A DNA stretch of 6,882 nucleotides from Bacteroidales bacterium (GTDB taxonomy: Bacteria > Bacteroidota > Bacteroidia > Bacteroidales > Paludibacteraceae): the NCBI GenBank assembly GCA_018066005.1, contig JAGHSG010000143.1, forward strand, positions 1 through 6,882, read 5' to 3'. Made by a program: the position numbers and the translations under genes. Below, one piece after another: positions 1 through 5,374 of this stretch. The stretch's first letter is position 1; each line of letters opens with the position of its first letter. The notes beneath the pieces were generated by a model. It searched no databases and had not been told where the DNA came from. It was given only the letters and a program-made list of their open reading frames with translations.

Positions 1-915
1 AGCAAACGCTTCTTGGGCGAAGGCCTCATGATTGGTGCAGTTGGGGAAGTTGCGTTCTACGTTCTTGCGAACTAACTCCACGGCTTTCTCGCTCACATCC
101 ACCGAATGCACCGTTTGAGCACCGCCACGAAGGGCATACACGCTAAATCCGCCGGTGTAGCAGAACATGTTCAGCACATCCCGTCCGTGGGCATAATGCT
201 CCAACAAAGCGCGGTTCTCGCGCTGGTCAACAAAAAAGCCCGTCTTCTGTCCCCGTAACCAATCAATCCTAAACTCCAAACCATTCTCCGTGCTCCAAAA
301 CTCGTCTTGAATTTTGAATTTTGAATTTTGAATTAAGTAGCCGGTTTTGTCTTCGGCGGAGATGTTGACTTTGAAAGGCAGCGTGTCGTCGGATTTATAA
401 TAGACATTTTTGACCTCTTGAACGGCTTTCAGATTGGCCTCTGCAATCTGCTGACGGGCGATGTGCATACCTACCGAGTGGGCTTGTACAACGGCCGTGT
501 CGGCATAGACATCAACCACTAACCCCGGCAAGAAATCCCCTTCCCCGTGTACCAAACGATAGGTGTTATTCTGTTGGTGAATCGGTGAATCGGTGAGTTG
601 GTGAACCGGTGAGGCCGTGAGGTTGAGACTCTGTCGCAGTCGGTAAGCCGCCATGATGCGTTTTTCGTAGAAGTCCGCAGACAGTTCGGTTACGCCAAAT
701 TCCAACATACGAACGGCAATAGAGCCGATTTGATAGTGTCCTACGCCTAACGGCTGATTTTTGGCATCCGTAACGAGCACCACTTCTCCCTCTTGCGGAG
801 CGTCAAAGGGGTAGTCGTTGTCCAATACGACGCGTCCTATTGCCCCTGAAAACACCCAAGGGTGAAAACGTTTAAGCGACTCTTCCTTATGCGGTTTTAA
901 TATAATAGTGGTCAT
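1..915 (-). CDS. rlmI: Class I SAM-dependent 23S rRNA (cytosine) methyltransferase, RlmI-like, partial
   Basis: Probable rRNA large-subunit m5C methyltransferase of the RlmI/RlmK family, acting on 23S rRNA in the cytoplasm. The frame is open from ATG at 913-915 to the left edge (305 codons, no stop), so the C-terminus is missing; E. coli RlmI is about 396 residues. Residues 1-75 look like the N-terminal PUA domain (KRFHPWVFSGAI, then GEVVLVTDA and PLGVGHYQ). The typical family segment YRLVHGEGDFLPGLVVD follows at 119-135, then GQKTGFFVDQRENR at 222-235. The SAM-binding motif region is LNMFCYTGGFSVYA at 248-261 with the acidic residue of SVDVSEKA at 271-278. Two low-complexity insertions stand out: residues 98-114 (SPVHQLTDSPIHQ) and 194-203 (LIQNSKFKIQ), both encoded by short-period tandem repeats and both between conserved blocks. 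It is the last visible gene of the minus-strand operon, 8 bp after kdsC. Family assignment is firm; exact target base is inferred. Confidence 0.9.
   Translation of the reverse strand, partial: MTTIILKPHKEESLKRFHPWVFSGAIGRVVLDNDYPFDAPQEGEVVLVTDAKNQPLGVGHYQIGSIAVRMLEFGVTELSADFYEKRIMAAYRLRQSLNLTASPVHQLTDSPIHQQNNTYRLVHGEGDFLPGLVVDVYADTAVVQAHSVGMHIARQQIAEANLKAVQEVKNVYYKSDDTLPFKVNISAEDKTGYLIQNSKFKIQDEFWSTENGLEFRIDWLRGQKTGFFVDQRENRALLEHYAHGRDVLNMFCYTGGFSVYALRGGAQTVHSVDVSEKAVELVRKNVERNFPNCTNHEAFAQEAFA
307..334. repeat. Tract A: 7-bp tandem repeat TTTTGAA inside rlmI
   Basis: Three exact TTTTGAA units (312-318, 319-325, 326-332) with partial units on both sides. On the coding strand it reads TTCAAAA, giving the peptide QNSKFKIQ. 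The coding strand has no stop in any phase; the other strand has TGA in every unit. Confidence 0.9.
576..623. repeat. Tract B: 8-bp tandem repeat GGTGAATC inside rlmI
   Basis: Six 8-bp units: GGTGAATC twice, then GGTGAGTT, GGTGAACC, GGTGAGGC and CGTGAGGT, drifting progressively from the first unit. The coding strand unit GATTCACC encodes SPIH/TDSP-like peptides. Bases 572-611 recur in thiL with two mismatches (tract I). Confidence 0.9.
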
Positions 916-949
916 TCTAAACTTTAAACTCTAAACTTTAAACTCTCCA
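915..949. repeat. Tract C: 7-bp tandem repeat at kdsC/rlmI junction
   Basis: Five 7-bp units on the plus strand: TTCTAAA, CTTTAAA, CTCTAAA, CTTTAAA, CTCTCCA. The tract contains the last codons and TAA stop of the KdsC-type gene and the whole 8-bp spacer up to the first base of the rlmI start codon. Confidence 0.85.
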
Positions 950-1439
950 ATATCATGTCGCACAACTCGCGGATGGCACCGTCACCGCCGTTGCGGGTCA
1001 GTTGGTGAATACCGGGAATCTGCTTAATCTCGGGTCTGGCATTAAGGGGACACGCTGCAAAACCAACCTCTTTCAGCAAGTCAACATCGTTGATATCGTC
1101 GCCCACGTAGCATACTTGGGCAAGGGTAATGCCCATCTCCGCACAAATCTGTTTGCAGACGTCCAGTTTGGTCTGCTTCACTTCATCCACTTGACGCCCT
1201 ACACCCATATATAGGTAGTCTAAATTGAGTTTCTTGGCACGGCGTGCCACAATCTCAGTGGTCTCGCTGGTCAGGATACCGCATCTAATGCCGGCTTTGC
1301 GCAGCAAAACCATACCCATGCCGTCATAGACACAGAAACGTTTCATCTCGTCTCCTCCTGCGGAGTAATACATACCGCCGTCGGTCAAACAACCATCTAC
1401 GTCGGTCAAAAAAAGTTTAATATCTGAAAGTGTATTCAT
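924..1439 (-). CDS. HAD-superfamily type C0 phosphatase, KdsC / KDN-9-phosphatase family
   Basis: A 171-residue HAD phosphatase without cap domain, of the tetrameric KdsC type that dephosphorylates 3-deoxy-octulosonate 8-phosphate or KDN/Neu5Ac 9-phosphate in the cytoplasm. Motif I is TDVDGCLTDGG, with nucleophile D13 and general acid D15; motif II is LTSE at 56-59; motif III/IV is YVGDDINDVD at 111-120. The C-terminal GGDGAIREL at 151-159 is the usual substrate-facing tail. The stretch TSETTEIVARRAKKL (57-71) resembles, from memory, the B. thetaiotaomicron KDN-9-phosphate phosphatase BT1713 (Glu56/Lys67 there, E59/K70 here) more than E. coli KdsC, so the substrate is uncertain. The ATG at 1437-1439 lies inside a 7-bp repeat tract, and the last eight codons (LESLKFRV) and the TAA stop come from another. 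It lies 23 bp after the cytidylyltransferase and 8 bp before rlmI. Confidence 0.88.
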   Translation of the reverse strand: MNTLSDIKLFLTDVDGCLTDGGMYYSAGGDEMKRFCVYDGMGMVLLRKAGIRCGILTSETTEIVARRAKKLNLDYLYMGVGRQVDEVKQTKLDVCKQICAEMGITLAQVCYVGDDINDVDLLKEVGFAACPLNARPEIKQIPGIHQLTRNGGDGAIRELCDMILESLKFRV

Positions 1440-1462
1440 ATCTCATAATTCATAATTTTTAA
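1435..1462. repeat. Tract D: 7-bp tandem repeat at ispD/kdsC junction
   Basis: Four 7-bp units: TTCATAT, CTCATAA, TTCATAA and the degenerate TTTTTAA. They fill the entire 23-bp spacer and include the kdsC start codon. Read in the gene direction, ATG occurs three times at 7-bp intervals, and only the last opens the long frame. Confidence 0.75.
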
Positions 1463-2161
1463 CTAATTCCTAAAGTCTTCCTGAAAAGTTAGTTTACGGT
1501 TGCTTTCCTCGCCCTTTATTATATAAATAGGTGTTTCCGGCAGGTATTTATGCACAATGCCACAGTCATCGGTTGCCTGCAAGCCGGGGTCTTGGATGGC
1601 ACGCTCGTCTGCTTGTCGGATGACGTTTAACCGAAACGCCTGCGGCGTCTGGGCGCGAAACATCGTGGCCCTGTCTGGAATGTCCACCAATCGTACATCG
1701 TGCATCGTGCATTGTGAACCGTCAACGGAATACATGGTGTCCGTAGCAGGAACGGCTACCGTAACGGCTTCGTGTTGCTCCAACGCCTGGCACACATCGT
1801 TCAAGATGCGTTGACTGACAAAAGGACGGGCGCAGTCGTGGAGAAGGATATTAATATCATCATACATCGTGCATTGTGCATTGTCAATCGTCAACCATTG
1901 AATAGCGTTCCAACTGCTTTCCCAGCGTTCCTTGCCTCCGGCAATGACTGTTATGTCTGCGGGCAGGAGTGTGCGTGCTTTTTCTATCCAATCGTGGTGC
2001 ATAACAACCATAATTTGGTTGATAGCAGGGCACACACGAAAAGCCTCTACACACGTTTGCAACACGGTGCGTCCGTCGGCTAAGGTGCGGAATTGTTTGG
2101 GCAACCCTTCGCCTGCCCGCTGCCCGATACCTCCTGCTAATATGACGGCTATGTTAGTCAT
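1463..2161 (-). CDS. ispD: IspD/TarI-family cytidylyltransferase
   Basis: A 232-residue CTP-dependent sugar-alcohol phosphate cytidylyltransferase. The nucleotide-binding loop is ILAGGIGQRAGEGLPKQF (residues 7-24, with R15 and K22). HDCARPFVS at 108-116 carries the expected metal Asp (D109) and Arg (R112). PDRATMFRAQTPQAF at 162-176 carries R164, and SNRKLT at 220-225 carries the late lysine (K223). The blocks GGKERWES, RAQTPQAF, ATDDCGIVHKYLP and GEESNRKL resemble the polysaccharide-linked branch (ribitol-5-phosphate or bifunctional enzymes) as much as the housekeeping MEP-pathway IspD, so the product could be CDP-ME or a CDP-alditol. Residues 89-102 and 146-158 (both containing QCTM) are encoded by two related 7-bp repeat tracts and sit in loops. 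The protein ends soon after the last motif, slightly short for the family. Its ATG overlaps the glycosyltransferase stop by 8 bp. Confidence 0.85.
   Translation of the reverse strand: MTNIAVILAGGIGQRAGEGLPKQFRTLADGRTVLQTCVEAFRVCPAINQIMVVMHHDWIEKARTLLPADITVIAGGKERWESSWNAIQWLTIDNAQCTMYDDINILLHDCARPFVSQRILNDVCQALEQHEAVTVAVPATDTMYSVDGSQCTMHDVRLVDIPDRATMFRAQTPQAFRLNVIRQADERAIQDPGLQATDDCGIVHKYLPETPIYIIKGEESNRKLTFQEDFRN
1689..1726. repeat. Tract E: 7-bp tandem repeat CATCGTG inside ispD
   Basis: Units AATCGTA, CATCGTG, CATCGTG, CATTGTG, AACCGTC and a partial AAC. It encodes residues 146-158, including QCTMHD. A close relative (tract F) lies 169 bp away in the same gene; 1695-1726 and 1864-1895 differ at 3 of 32 positions. 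Confidence 0.85.
1858..1896. repeat. Tract F: 7-bp tandem repeat CATTGTG inside ispD
   Basis: Units CATCATA, CATCGTG, CATTGTG, CATTGTC, AATCGTC and a partial AACC. It encodes residues 89-102, including NAQCTMYD, just before the conserved HDCARP block. Confidence 0.85.
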
Positions 2162-3332
2162 GTAATTGATTCATTAATTGAACAAATGCTTGGGTCATTC
2201 GATCCCAGCCGTATTTGACTTTTTCTTTTTGCAGATAGGCGGTGAAAGCCGTCTGGCGGTTGTGGGCAAAGTAGTCTTCCATACACTCGGCAATCTCCTG
2301 ACTGTCAGGAGCAACGGCATAACCCATTTTGCCATGATGAACTATCTCACCCAGCCCGCCGACATTTGTAACCAAAATAGGTTTCTCAAAGTGGAAAGCC
2401 ACTTGCGTCACGCCGCTCTGCGTGGCGGACTTATAGGGTTGTACAATCAGGTCGGCTGCTCCGAAGTACTTGCGCAAGTCGGCATCGGGAATGAACTCGT
2501 TTCGCAGTATGACCCTGTCCACCAATCCGTTACGGATAATCTGCTGACGGTATTTATCTTCGTCCTCGTAGAACTCGCCGGCAATGAGTAGTTGCACATC
2601 GGGTTGGGTGTCTTTGATTCGCTCGAGGGCATCTAACAACAGGTCTAATCCCTTGTAGGCACGAACCAAACCGAAGAAAAGCAAATATTTCTTGTTGGGG
2701 TTCAAATGTAGCGCAGCACACGCCTCTTCCTTGCTCATCCGCTCGCCATAATGGTCATAGATGGGGTGGGGGGAGATGGCAACCAAAGGTTGCAGTTTAG
2801 AGTATAGAGTTGAGAGTTTAGAGTTTAGCGACTTTATCTCTTTGGCGACGGCGTCGCTGAGGGTGACAAAGGCGTCTTGGCTGTGTACAAAATACGGGGC
2901 AAAGAGTTTGTCTAAAATGCTCTTTTCGTGTCCGAACATATTGTGTACAAGAGCGATACAATTGGAATGATGAATTGATGAATTGATGGAATGATGGACT
3001 AAGCGGCAGATGGTGCCGAATAGGGGGGCAAAGAAAGCCATCCAATAGCAGCAGATGACAAGGTCCGGCTGTTGTTTGCGCAGCATAGGCCCTACGCGAA
3101 GCCAGTTAAACGGATTGCACGAATTGAGCCGGCGGGTGATGTGCAGGTCTTTGGGTGCAGGGTCGGTCGTGTATTGCGTCTTGCCCGGGAAAAGGAAAGA
3201 CGGGTATTGGATGGTGAAAGTTATAACTTCCACCTCATTGCCCTCGTCTTGAAACTGCCGTGCCAGACGTTCCGTAAAGGTGGCAAGACCGCCACGATAA
3301 GGGTATGCTGTGCCTAAAATAACTATTTTCAT
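2154..3332 (-). CDS. GT4-family glycosyltransferase
   Basis: A 392-residue GT-B fold, family 4-like glycosyltransferase, presumably cytoplasmic and transferring a sugar from a nucleotide donor to an envelope or capsular acceptor. The N-terminal acceptor domain begins ILGTAYPYRGGLATFTERLA (5-24), with the usual glycine-rich loop. The donor half starts near residue 216 (LLFFGLVRAYKGLDLLLDAL, 217-236) and continues with LLIAGEFYED and NEFIPDADLRKYFGAADLIVQPY. The nucleotide-binding region is SATQSGVTQVAFHFEKP (302-318) followed by GGLGEIV. Donor and acceptor cannot be deduced. Residues 112-124 (HHSINSSIHHS) and 168-180 (LNSKLSTLYSKL) are tandem-repeat encoded and lie in the N-terminal domain between conserved blocks. 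Its ATG overlaps the thiL TGA (ATGA, 4 bp), implying translational coupling, and its stop overlaps the next start by 8 bp. Confidence 0.88.
   Translation of the reverse strand: MKIVILGTAYPYRGGLATFTERLARQFQDEGNEVEVITFTIQYPSFLFPGKTQYTTDPAPKDLHITRRLNSCNPFNWLRVGPMLRKQQPDLVICCYWMAFFAPLFGTICRLVHHSINSSIHHSNCIALVHNMFGHEKSILDKLFAPYFVHSQDAFVTLSDAVAKEIKSLNSKLSTLYSKLQPLVAISPHPIYDHYGERMSKEEACAALHLNPNKKYLLFFGLVRAYKGLDLLLDALERIKDTQPDVQLLIAGEFYEDEDKYRQQIIRNGLVDRVILRNEFIPDADLRKYFGAADLIVQPYKSATQSGVTQVAFHFEKPILVTNVGGLGEIVHHGKMGYAVAPDSQEIAECMEDYFAHNRQTAFTAYLQKEKVKYGWDRMTQAFVQLMNQLHD
2796..2830. repeat. Tract G: 7-bp tandem repeat TTTAGAG inside glycosyltransferase gene
   Basis: Five units: TTTAGAG, TATAGAG, TTGAGAG, TTTAGAG, TTTAGCG. 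It encodes SLNSKLSTLYSKL (168-180). The unit is the reverse complement of CTCTAAA in tract C, so the same family occurs in both orientations. A perfect tract would put a TAA in frame; the variant third unit removes it. Confidence 0.9.
2961..3000. repeat. Tract H: 8-bp tandem repeat GATGAATT inside glycosyltransferase gene
   Basis: Five 8-bp units: ATTGGAAT, GATGAATT, GATGAATT, GATGGAAT, GATGGACT. It encodes VHHSINSSIHHSN (112-124). The coding strand unit AATTCATC has no stop in any phase; the opposite strand contains TGA. Confidence 0.88.
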
Positions 3333-4405
3333 ACGTTTTCTTTAAATGCTTGCCAACCTTGCGCCTGTAAGGCTATTTCTTCTCCGTTGCGTCCGACGAG
3401 CATCGTGCCATATTCGGGTTTGGTGATGTGACCGACCAAATAGATGTCGCCTAAAGCAATCAGTTTCTCGTAGTCTTTGAGGTTGCAGGTGAAGAGCAGT
3501 TCATAATCTTCCCCGCCGTTAAGGGCACAGGTGAGGATGTTCAGGTTCATCTCCTCTGCCACCTCGGCTGCGGTGAAGTCGATAGGTATCTTGTCCTCAT
3601 AAATGCAGCAACCTACGTTGGATTGTTGGCAGATATGTTTGAGTTCGGAAGACAACCCGTCACTAATATCCATCATAGCCGTGGGACGGATGCCGACTTC
3701 GCGGAGTTTGTCAATAATGTCCCGTCGCGGTTCGGGTTTGAGTTGGCGTTCCAGTAGGTATTCGCGGCCCTCAAATGCAGGGATGGAGTCACCTGTTGTT
3801 GGTGAATCGGTTAATCGGTGAGTTGGTGAATCGGTGGTTCCTCGTATTGCAAGACGTTCACGTTCAAGCAGTTGCAGACCCATATAAGCCGTGCCGAGGT
3901 TACCTGTTACGCAGATAAGGTCATTCACTTTGGCACCGCTGCGATAGACAATATCTTTGTCGTTGGCGATGCCGAGACAGGTGATGCTGATGGTCAGTCC
4001 GGTCATACTGGCGGAAGTGTCGCCGCCAACCATATCTACCTTATATTTCTCGCACGCGAGGCGCATACCTGCATACAACTCTTCCATATCTTCCACGCTG
4101 AAACGGGCAGAAATACCCAGGGAAACGGTTATTTGTGTCGGCGTTCCGTTCATAGCGTATATATCCGACAAGTTGACCGCCACGGCTTTGTAACCAAGGT
4201 GTTTAAGGGGCACGTATTCCAGGTTGAAATGAATACCTTCCAAAAGCAGGTCGGTCGTGACGAGCGTGCGCTTCTGACCATACGCCATAACGGCAGCATC
4301 ATCACCCACGCCTTTGCGGGTAGAAGGTTGCTGAAAAGTAATCTTATCGGTGAGATGACGAATAAGTCCAAACTCACCCAAAGTGGAAATTTCTGTTCGA
4401 GACAT
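3329..4405 (-). CDS. thiL: Thiamine-monophosphate kinase
   Basis: ThiL phosphorylates thiamine phosphate with ATP to give thiamine diphosphate in the cytoplasm. The 358-residue protein shows the family landmarks in order: GVGDDAAV (32-39), TTDLLLEGIHF (50-60), GYKAVAVNLSDIYAMNGTP (71-89), GGDTSAS (127-133), MDISDGLSSEL (245-255) and GGEDYELLF (297-305). The acidic residues in these blocks are the Mg/ATP ligands known for the family. It is some 15-30 residues longer than most ThiL proteins; much of the excess is a proline/threonine/serine stretch near 189-209 (TDSPTHRLTDSP), encoded by an 8-bp repeat tract nearly identical to one in rlmI. It is the first gene of the minus-strand run, with a well-formed Bacteroidota promoter upstream. 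No THI-box riboswitch is visible: the leader is only about 17 nt from the inferred transcription start. Confidence 0.95.
   Translation of the reverse strand: MSRTEISTLGEFGLIRHLTDKITFQQPSTRKGVGDDAAVMAYGQKRTLVTTDLLLEGIHFNLEYVPLKHLGYKAVAVNLSDIYAMNGTPTQITVSLGISARFSVEDMEELYAGMRLACEKYKVDMVGGDTSASMTGLTISITCLGIANDKDIVYRSGAKVNDLICVTGNLGTAYMGLQLLERERLAIRGTTDSPTHRLTDSPTTGDSIPAFEGREYLLERQLKPEPRRDIIDKLREVGIRPTAMMDISDGLSSELKHICQQSNVGCCIYEDKIPIDFTAAEVAEEMNLNILTCALNGGEDYELLFTCNLKDYEKLIALGDIYLVGHITKPEYGTMLVGRNGEEIALQAQGWQAFKENV
3801..3837. repeat. Tract I: 8-bp tandem repeat GGTGAATC inside thiL
   Basis: Units GGTGAATC, GGTTAATC, GGTGAGTT, GGTGAATC and a partial GGTGG. It encodes TTDSPTHRLTDSP (190-202). Order and variant units match the first four units of tract B in rlmI, including the identical GGTGAGTT third unit. 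Confidence 0.9.
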
Positions 4406-4415
4406 AGTAAATATG

Positions 4416-4437
4416 GTAATTTTGCGTGCAAAGTTAC
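4416..4437. repeat. Imperfect 22-bp inverted repeat over the thiL -7 box
   Basis: The left half GTAATTTTGC and the right half GCAAAGTTAC are inverted copies with one mismatch per arm (GTAA, any base, TTTGC), separated by GT. The TTTGC/GCAAA core matches the ends of the palindrome at 4445-4460, so the two may be related operator sites; alternatively the similarity is only that both contain promoter boxes. Confidence 0.4.
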
Positions 4438-4460
4438 TAAATTATTTGCATATATGCAAA
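4429..4460 (-). promoter_or_regulatory. Bacteroidota promoter for thiL operon
   Basis: Read on the minus strand, TTTG (plus positions 4457-4460) is followed after exactly 20 bp by TAACTTTG (plus 4429-4436), a perfect TAnnTTTG. The start would be near 4422, about 17 nt from the thiL ATG at 4405. It overlaps the rfbA promoter through the -33 boxes. Confidence 0.75.
4445..4460. promoter_or_regulatory. Perfect 16-bp palindrome spanning both -33 boxes
   Basis: TTTGCATATATGCAAA is a perfect palindrome. Its left arm is the -33 box of the rfbA promoter and its right arm is the -33 box of the thiL promoter, so the two polymerases would compete for the same DNA. It could also be a dimeric regulator's operator, which I cannot identify. 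Confidence 0.6.
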
Positions 4461-4476
4461 ATTTTTTGTAATTTTG
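4445..4476 (+). promoter_or_regulatory. Bacteroidota promoter for rfbA operon
   Basis: A -33 box TTTG at 4445-4448 and a -7 box TAATTTTG (fits TAnnTTTG) at 4469-4476 are separated by 20 bp, matching the Bacteroidota housekeeping sigma consensus. Transcription would begin near 4483, giving a leader of about 22 nt before the rfbA ATG at 4505. Confidence 0.75.
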
Positions 4477-4504
4477 TCGCCAAATAGTATAAAATGGGTG
4501 AATT

Positions 4505-5374
4505 ATGAAAGGAATTATTCTTGCAGGCGGTTCGGCAACGAGGTTGTACCCCCTGAGTAAAGCCATCAGTAAGCAGATTATGCCGGTGTATGACAAGCCG
4601 ATGATTTATTATCCGTTGTCCAGTCTGATGCTGGCAGGTAATCGTGAGGTGCTGATTATATCCACGCCGCGTGACTTGCCTATGTTTGAAGAACTGTTGG
4701 GCGACGGCAGCCGTATCGGCATGAAGTTGCAATACAAAGTGCAGTTGGTTCCTAACGGTCTGGCACAGGCTTTTGTCTTGGGTGCCGAGTTTCTGAATGG
4801 TGAGCCGGGTTGCTTGATTTTGGGCGACAATATGTTCTATGGTCAGGGTTTCCGTACTATGTTGCGTGAAGCTGTTGCCCAAACGGAGCGCGGTGACGGG
4901 GCTTGCATCTTCGGTTACGAAGTGGTGGACCCGCGTGCCTACGGTGTTGTGGAGTTTGACGAAGACGGCAAGGTGCTGTCTCTGGAAGAGAAACCGGCAC
5001 AACCCAAGAGTAACTATGCCGTTCCCGGCTTGTATTTCTACGACAAGACCGTGTGCGAGAAAGCCGCTAACCTGCAACCCTCTGCCCGTGGCGAGTACGA
5101 GATAACAGACCTGAATAAACTCTACCTGAACGAAGGCACCTTGAAGGTTAAACTCTTCGGCCGTGGCTTCGCTTGGTTAGACACCGGTAACTGCGACAGT
5201 CTGTTGGAAGCCGGCAATTTCATTGCTACCATTCAGAATAGACAAGGTTTCTATGTAGCTTGTATTGAGGAGATAGCATGGCGTAACGGCTGGATTACAA
5301 CCGACCAACTGCGTGCGTTGGGTCAGGAGATGAAGACGGCGTACGGTCGCTATTTGGAACACTTGGCAAAGTAG
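4505..5374 (+). CDS. rfbA: Glucose-1-phosphate thymidylyltransferase
   Basis: RfbA/RmlA joins glucose 1-phosphate and dTTP to make dTDP-glucose, the first step toward dTDP-L-rhamnose and related surface sugars. The 289-residue length is normal. Residues 1-20 carry the nucleotide-binding loop LAGGSATRLYP and the conserved KQ pair (23-24). GLAQAF (85-90), LILGDNMFYG (104-113, metal Asp108), GVVEFDEDG, EEKPAQPKSNYAVPGLYFYD (161-180) and RGFAWLDTG (220-228, second metal ligand D226) are all present. No other rml genes are in the window, so the rest of the pathway is elsewhere. It begins about 22 nt after the inferred transcription start with no Shine-Dalgarno site, and its TAG stop is the first three bases of a TAGGTGG repeat tract that leads into the next gene. 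Confidence 0.96.
   Translation: MKGIILAGGSATRLYPLSKAISKQIMPVYDKPMIYYPLSSLMLAGNREVLIISTPRDLPMFEELLGDGSRIGMKLQYKVQLVPNGLAQAFVLGAEFLNGEPGCLILGDNMFYGQGFRTMLREAVAQTERGDGACIFGYEVVDPRAYGVVEFDEDGKVLSLEEKPAQPKSNYAVPGLYFYDKTVCEKAANLQPSARGEYEITDLNKLYLNEGTLKVKLFGRGFAWLDTGNCDSLLEAGNFIATIQNRQGFYVACIEEIAWRNGWITTDQLRALGQEMKTAYGRYLEHLAK

Noticed and set aside
2154..2180. Possible further short repeat (AATTGA/TTCATTAATTGA) at the glycosyltransferase 3' end
   Set aside because: There are only about two imperfect copies with an irregular 12-bp spacing, so it is compatible with chance in AT-rich DNA.
2763..2774. G-rich run as a G-quadruplex or slippage site
   Set aside because: Only two G-runs are present, and they encode an ordinary SPHP segment of the glycosyltransferase.
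2841..2858. Hairpin GCGAC/GTCGC as a terminator
   Set aside because: It lies within coding sequence, has a short stem and is not followed by a T-run.
4417..4424. Second plus-strand TAATTTTG as a -7 box
   Set aside because: No TTTG is found 19-21 bp upstream, and it would only add a longer leader to rfbA; AT-rich matches of this kind are common.
4406..4504. TPP riboswitch upstream of thiL
   Set aside because: The inferred thiL leader is only about 17 nt and no THI-box motifs are visible.
4442..5077. A 211-codon open frame on the minus strand opposite rfbA
   Set aside because: It lies antisense to a clear RfbA, has a composition rich in His/Gln/Thr typical of a shadow frame, and shows no recognisable motif.
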